Source of the DNA: Rhizobiales bacterium UBA697
Lineage (GTDB): Bacteria > Pseudomonadota > Alphaproteobacteria > Rhizobiales > Ancalomicrobiaceae
Direction: 5' to 3'
NCBI GenBank assembly: GCA_002298965.1
Contig: DBMN01000019.1
Coordinates: 200 to 5,520, forward strand
Length of the DNA: 5,321 nucleotides
Part shown: in pieces, positions 5,120 to 5,321 of the stretch
How positions within the stretch are numbered: position 1 is the first letter of the stretch
Layout: every line of letters begins with the position of its first letter
The notes under the pieces: model-generated
Database searches by the model: none
The model's input: the letters and a program-made list of their open reading frames with translations, nothing else
Told to the model about the DNA's origin: nothing
Program-made: the position numbers and the translations under genes

Positions 5120-5321
5120 GTGACCATGGAATCCCCGGCGGCGGCGCTCGAGGCCCGCCCCTCTTCGATCCGGAACGACGGCGCCCCGCCGATGGTGCGG
5201 CTCGCCGGCGTCACCCGGATCTATCCCAAGACCCGCGCGAGCGCCGAGGTGACGGCGCTCGCCGACGTCGACCTCGCGGTCGGCGCCGGCGAGATCTACG
5301 GCGTCATCGGCCGCTCCGGCG
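5120..5321 (+). CDS. metN: Methionine ABC transporter ATP-binding protein MetN, N-terminal part (3' end off window)
   Basis: The visible 67 codons end in GEIYGVIGRSG (57-67), the start of the Walker A region; the form GEI(Y/F)GVIG(R/A)SG is typical of MetN. The preceding VRLAGVTRIYPKTRASAEVTALADVDLAV (26-54) matches the first strands of the MetN nucleotide-binding domain, where the substrate is D- or L-methionine imported with MetI and MetQ. A TGA at 5099-5101 bounds the frame. GGAG at 5110-5113 lies six bases before GTG 5120 and twelve before ATG 5126, so GTG is preferred; the ATG start would shorten the protein by two residues. About 24 residues precede the usual MetN start. The catalytic motifs past the P-loop, and any metI and metQ, lie beyond the edge. 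Confidence 0.87.
   Translation, partial: MTMESPAAALEARPSSIRNDGAPPMVRLAGVTRIYPKTRASAEVTALADVDLAVGAGEIYGVIGRSG

Overview
This is a GC-rich window (around 70% G+C, with strong G/C preference at third codon positions). Its gene content and codon style fit an alphaproteobacterium, probably of the Rhizobiales (Hyphomicrobiales) group; the genus cannot be told from the sequence. The theme is acquisition of sulfur from organic compounds.

Layout. At the left edge (384 down to 1, minus strand) is the N-terminal part of an RBBP9/YdeN-type alpha/beta hydrolase. A divergent control region of about 550 bases follows (385-932). It holds an A/T-rich island with a perfect TATAAT and two adjacent dyads (579-603 and 605-621), a stem-loop (744-768), a strong Shine-Dalgarno that can itself be paired, and a nine-codon upstream ORF encoding MTRTCRRDR (791-820). 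A plus-strand operon then runs from 933 to 4851: a 68-residue unknown protein, the sulfonate-type periplasmic binding protein SsuA, the permease SsuC, the ATPase SsuB and a TauD/TfdA-family Fe(II)/2-oxoglutarate dioxygenase. Gaps are 17 and 20 bases, then a 4-base ATGA overlap, then 94 bases before the dioxygenase. A 14-bp hairpin at 4876-4912 probably ends the unit. A second leader region (4913-5119) precedes the start of metN, the ATPase of a methionine importer, which is cut by the right edge.

How it works together (inference from families). SsuA would bind an alkanesulfonate or taurine-like compound in the periplasm, SsuC and SsuB would import it, and the dioxygenase would oxidise the carbon next to the sulfonate to release sulfite. 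No flavin-dependent SsuD/SsuE pair is present here, so TauD chemistry appears to replace it. MetN starts a separate methionine uptake unit.

Most interesting points: the short cysteine-containing uORF with the best ribosome binding site of the window, upstream of a sulfur-scavenging operon, which is a candidate cysteine-sensing leader peptide; the unrecognised 68-aa protein at the head of the operon; and the near-total absence of Cys and Met from the soluble products of the operon.
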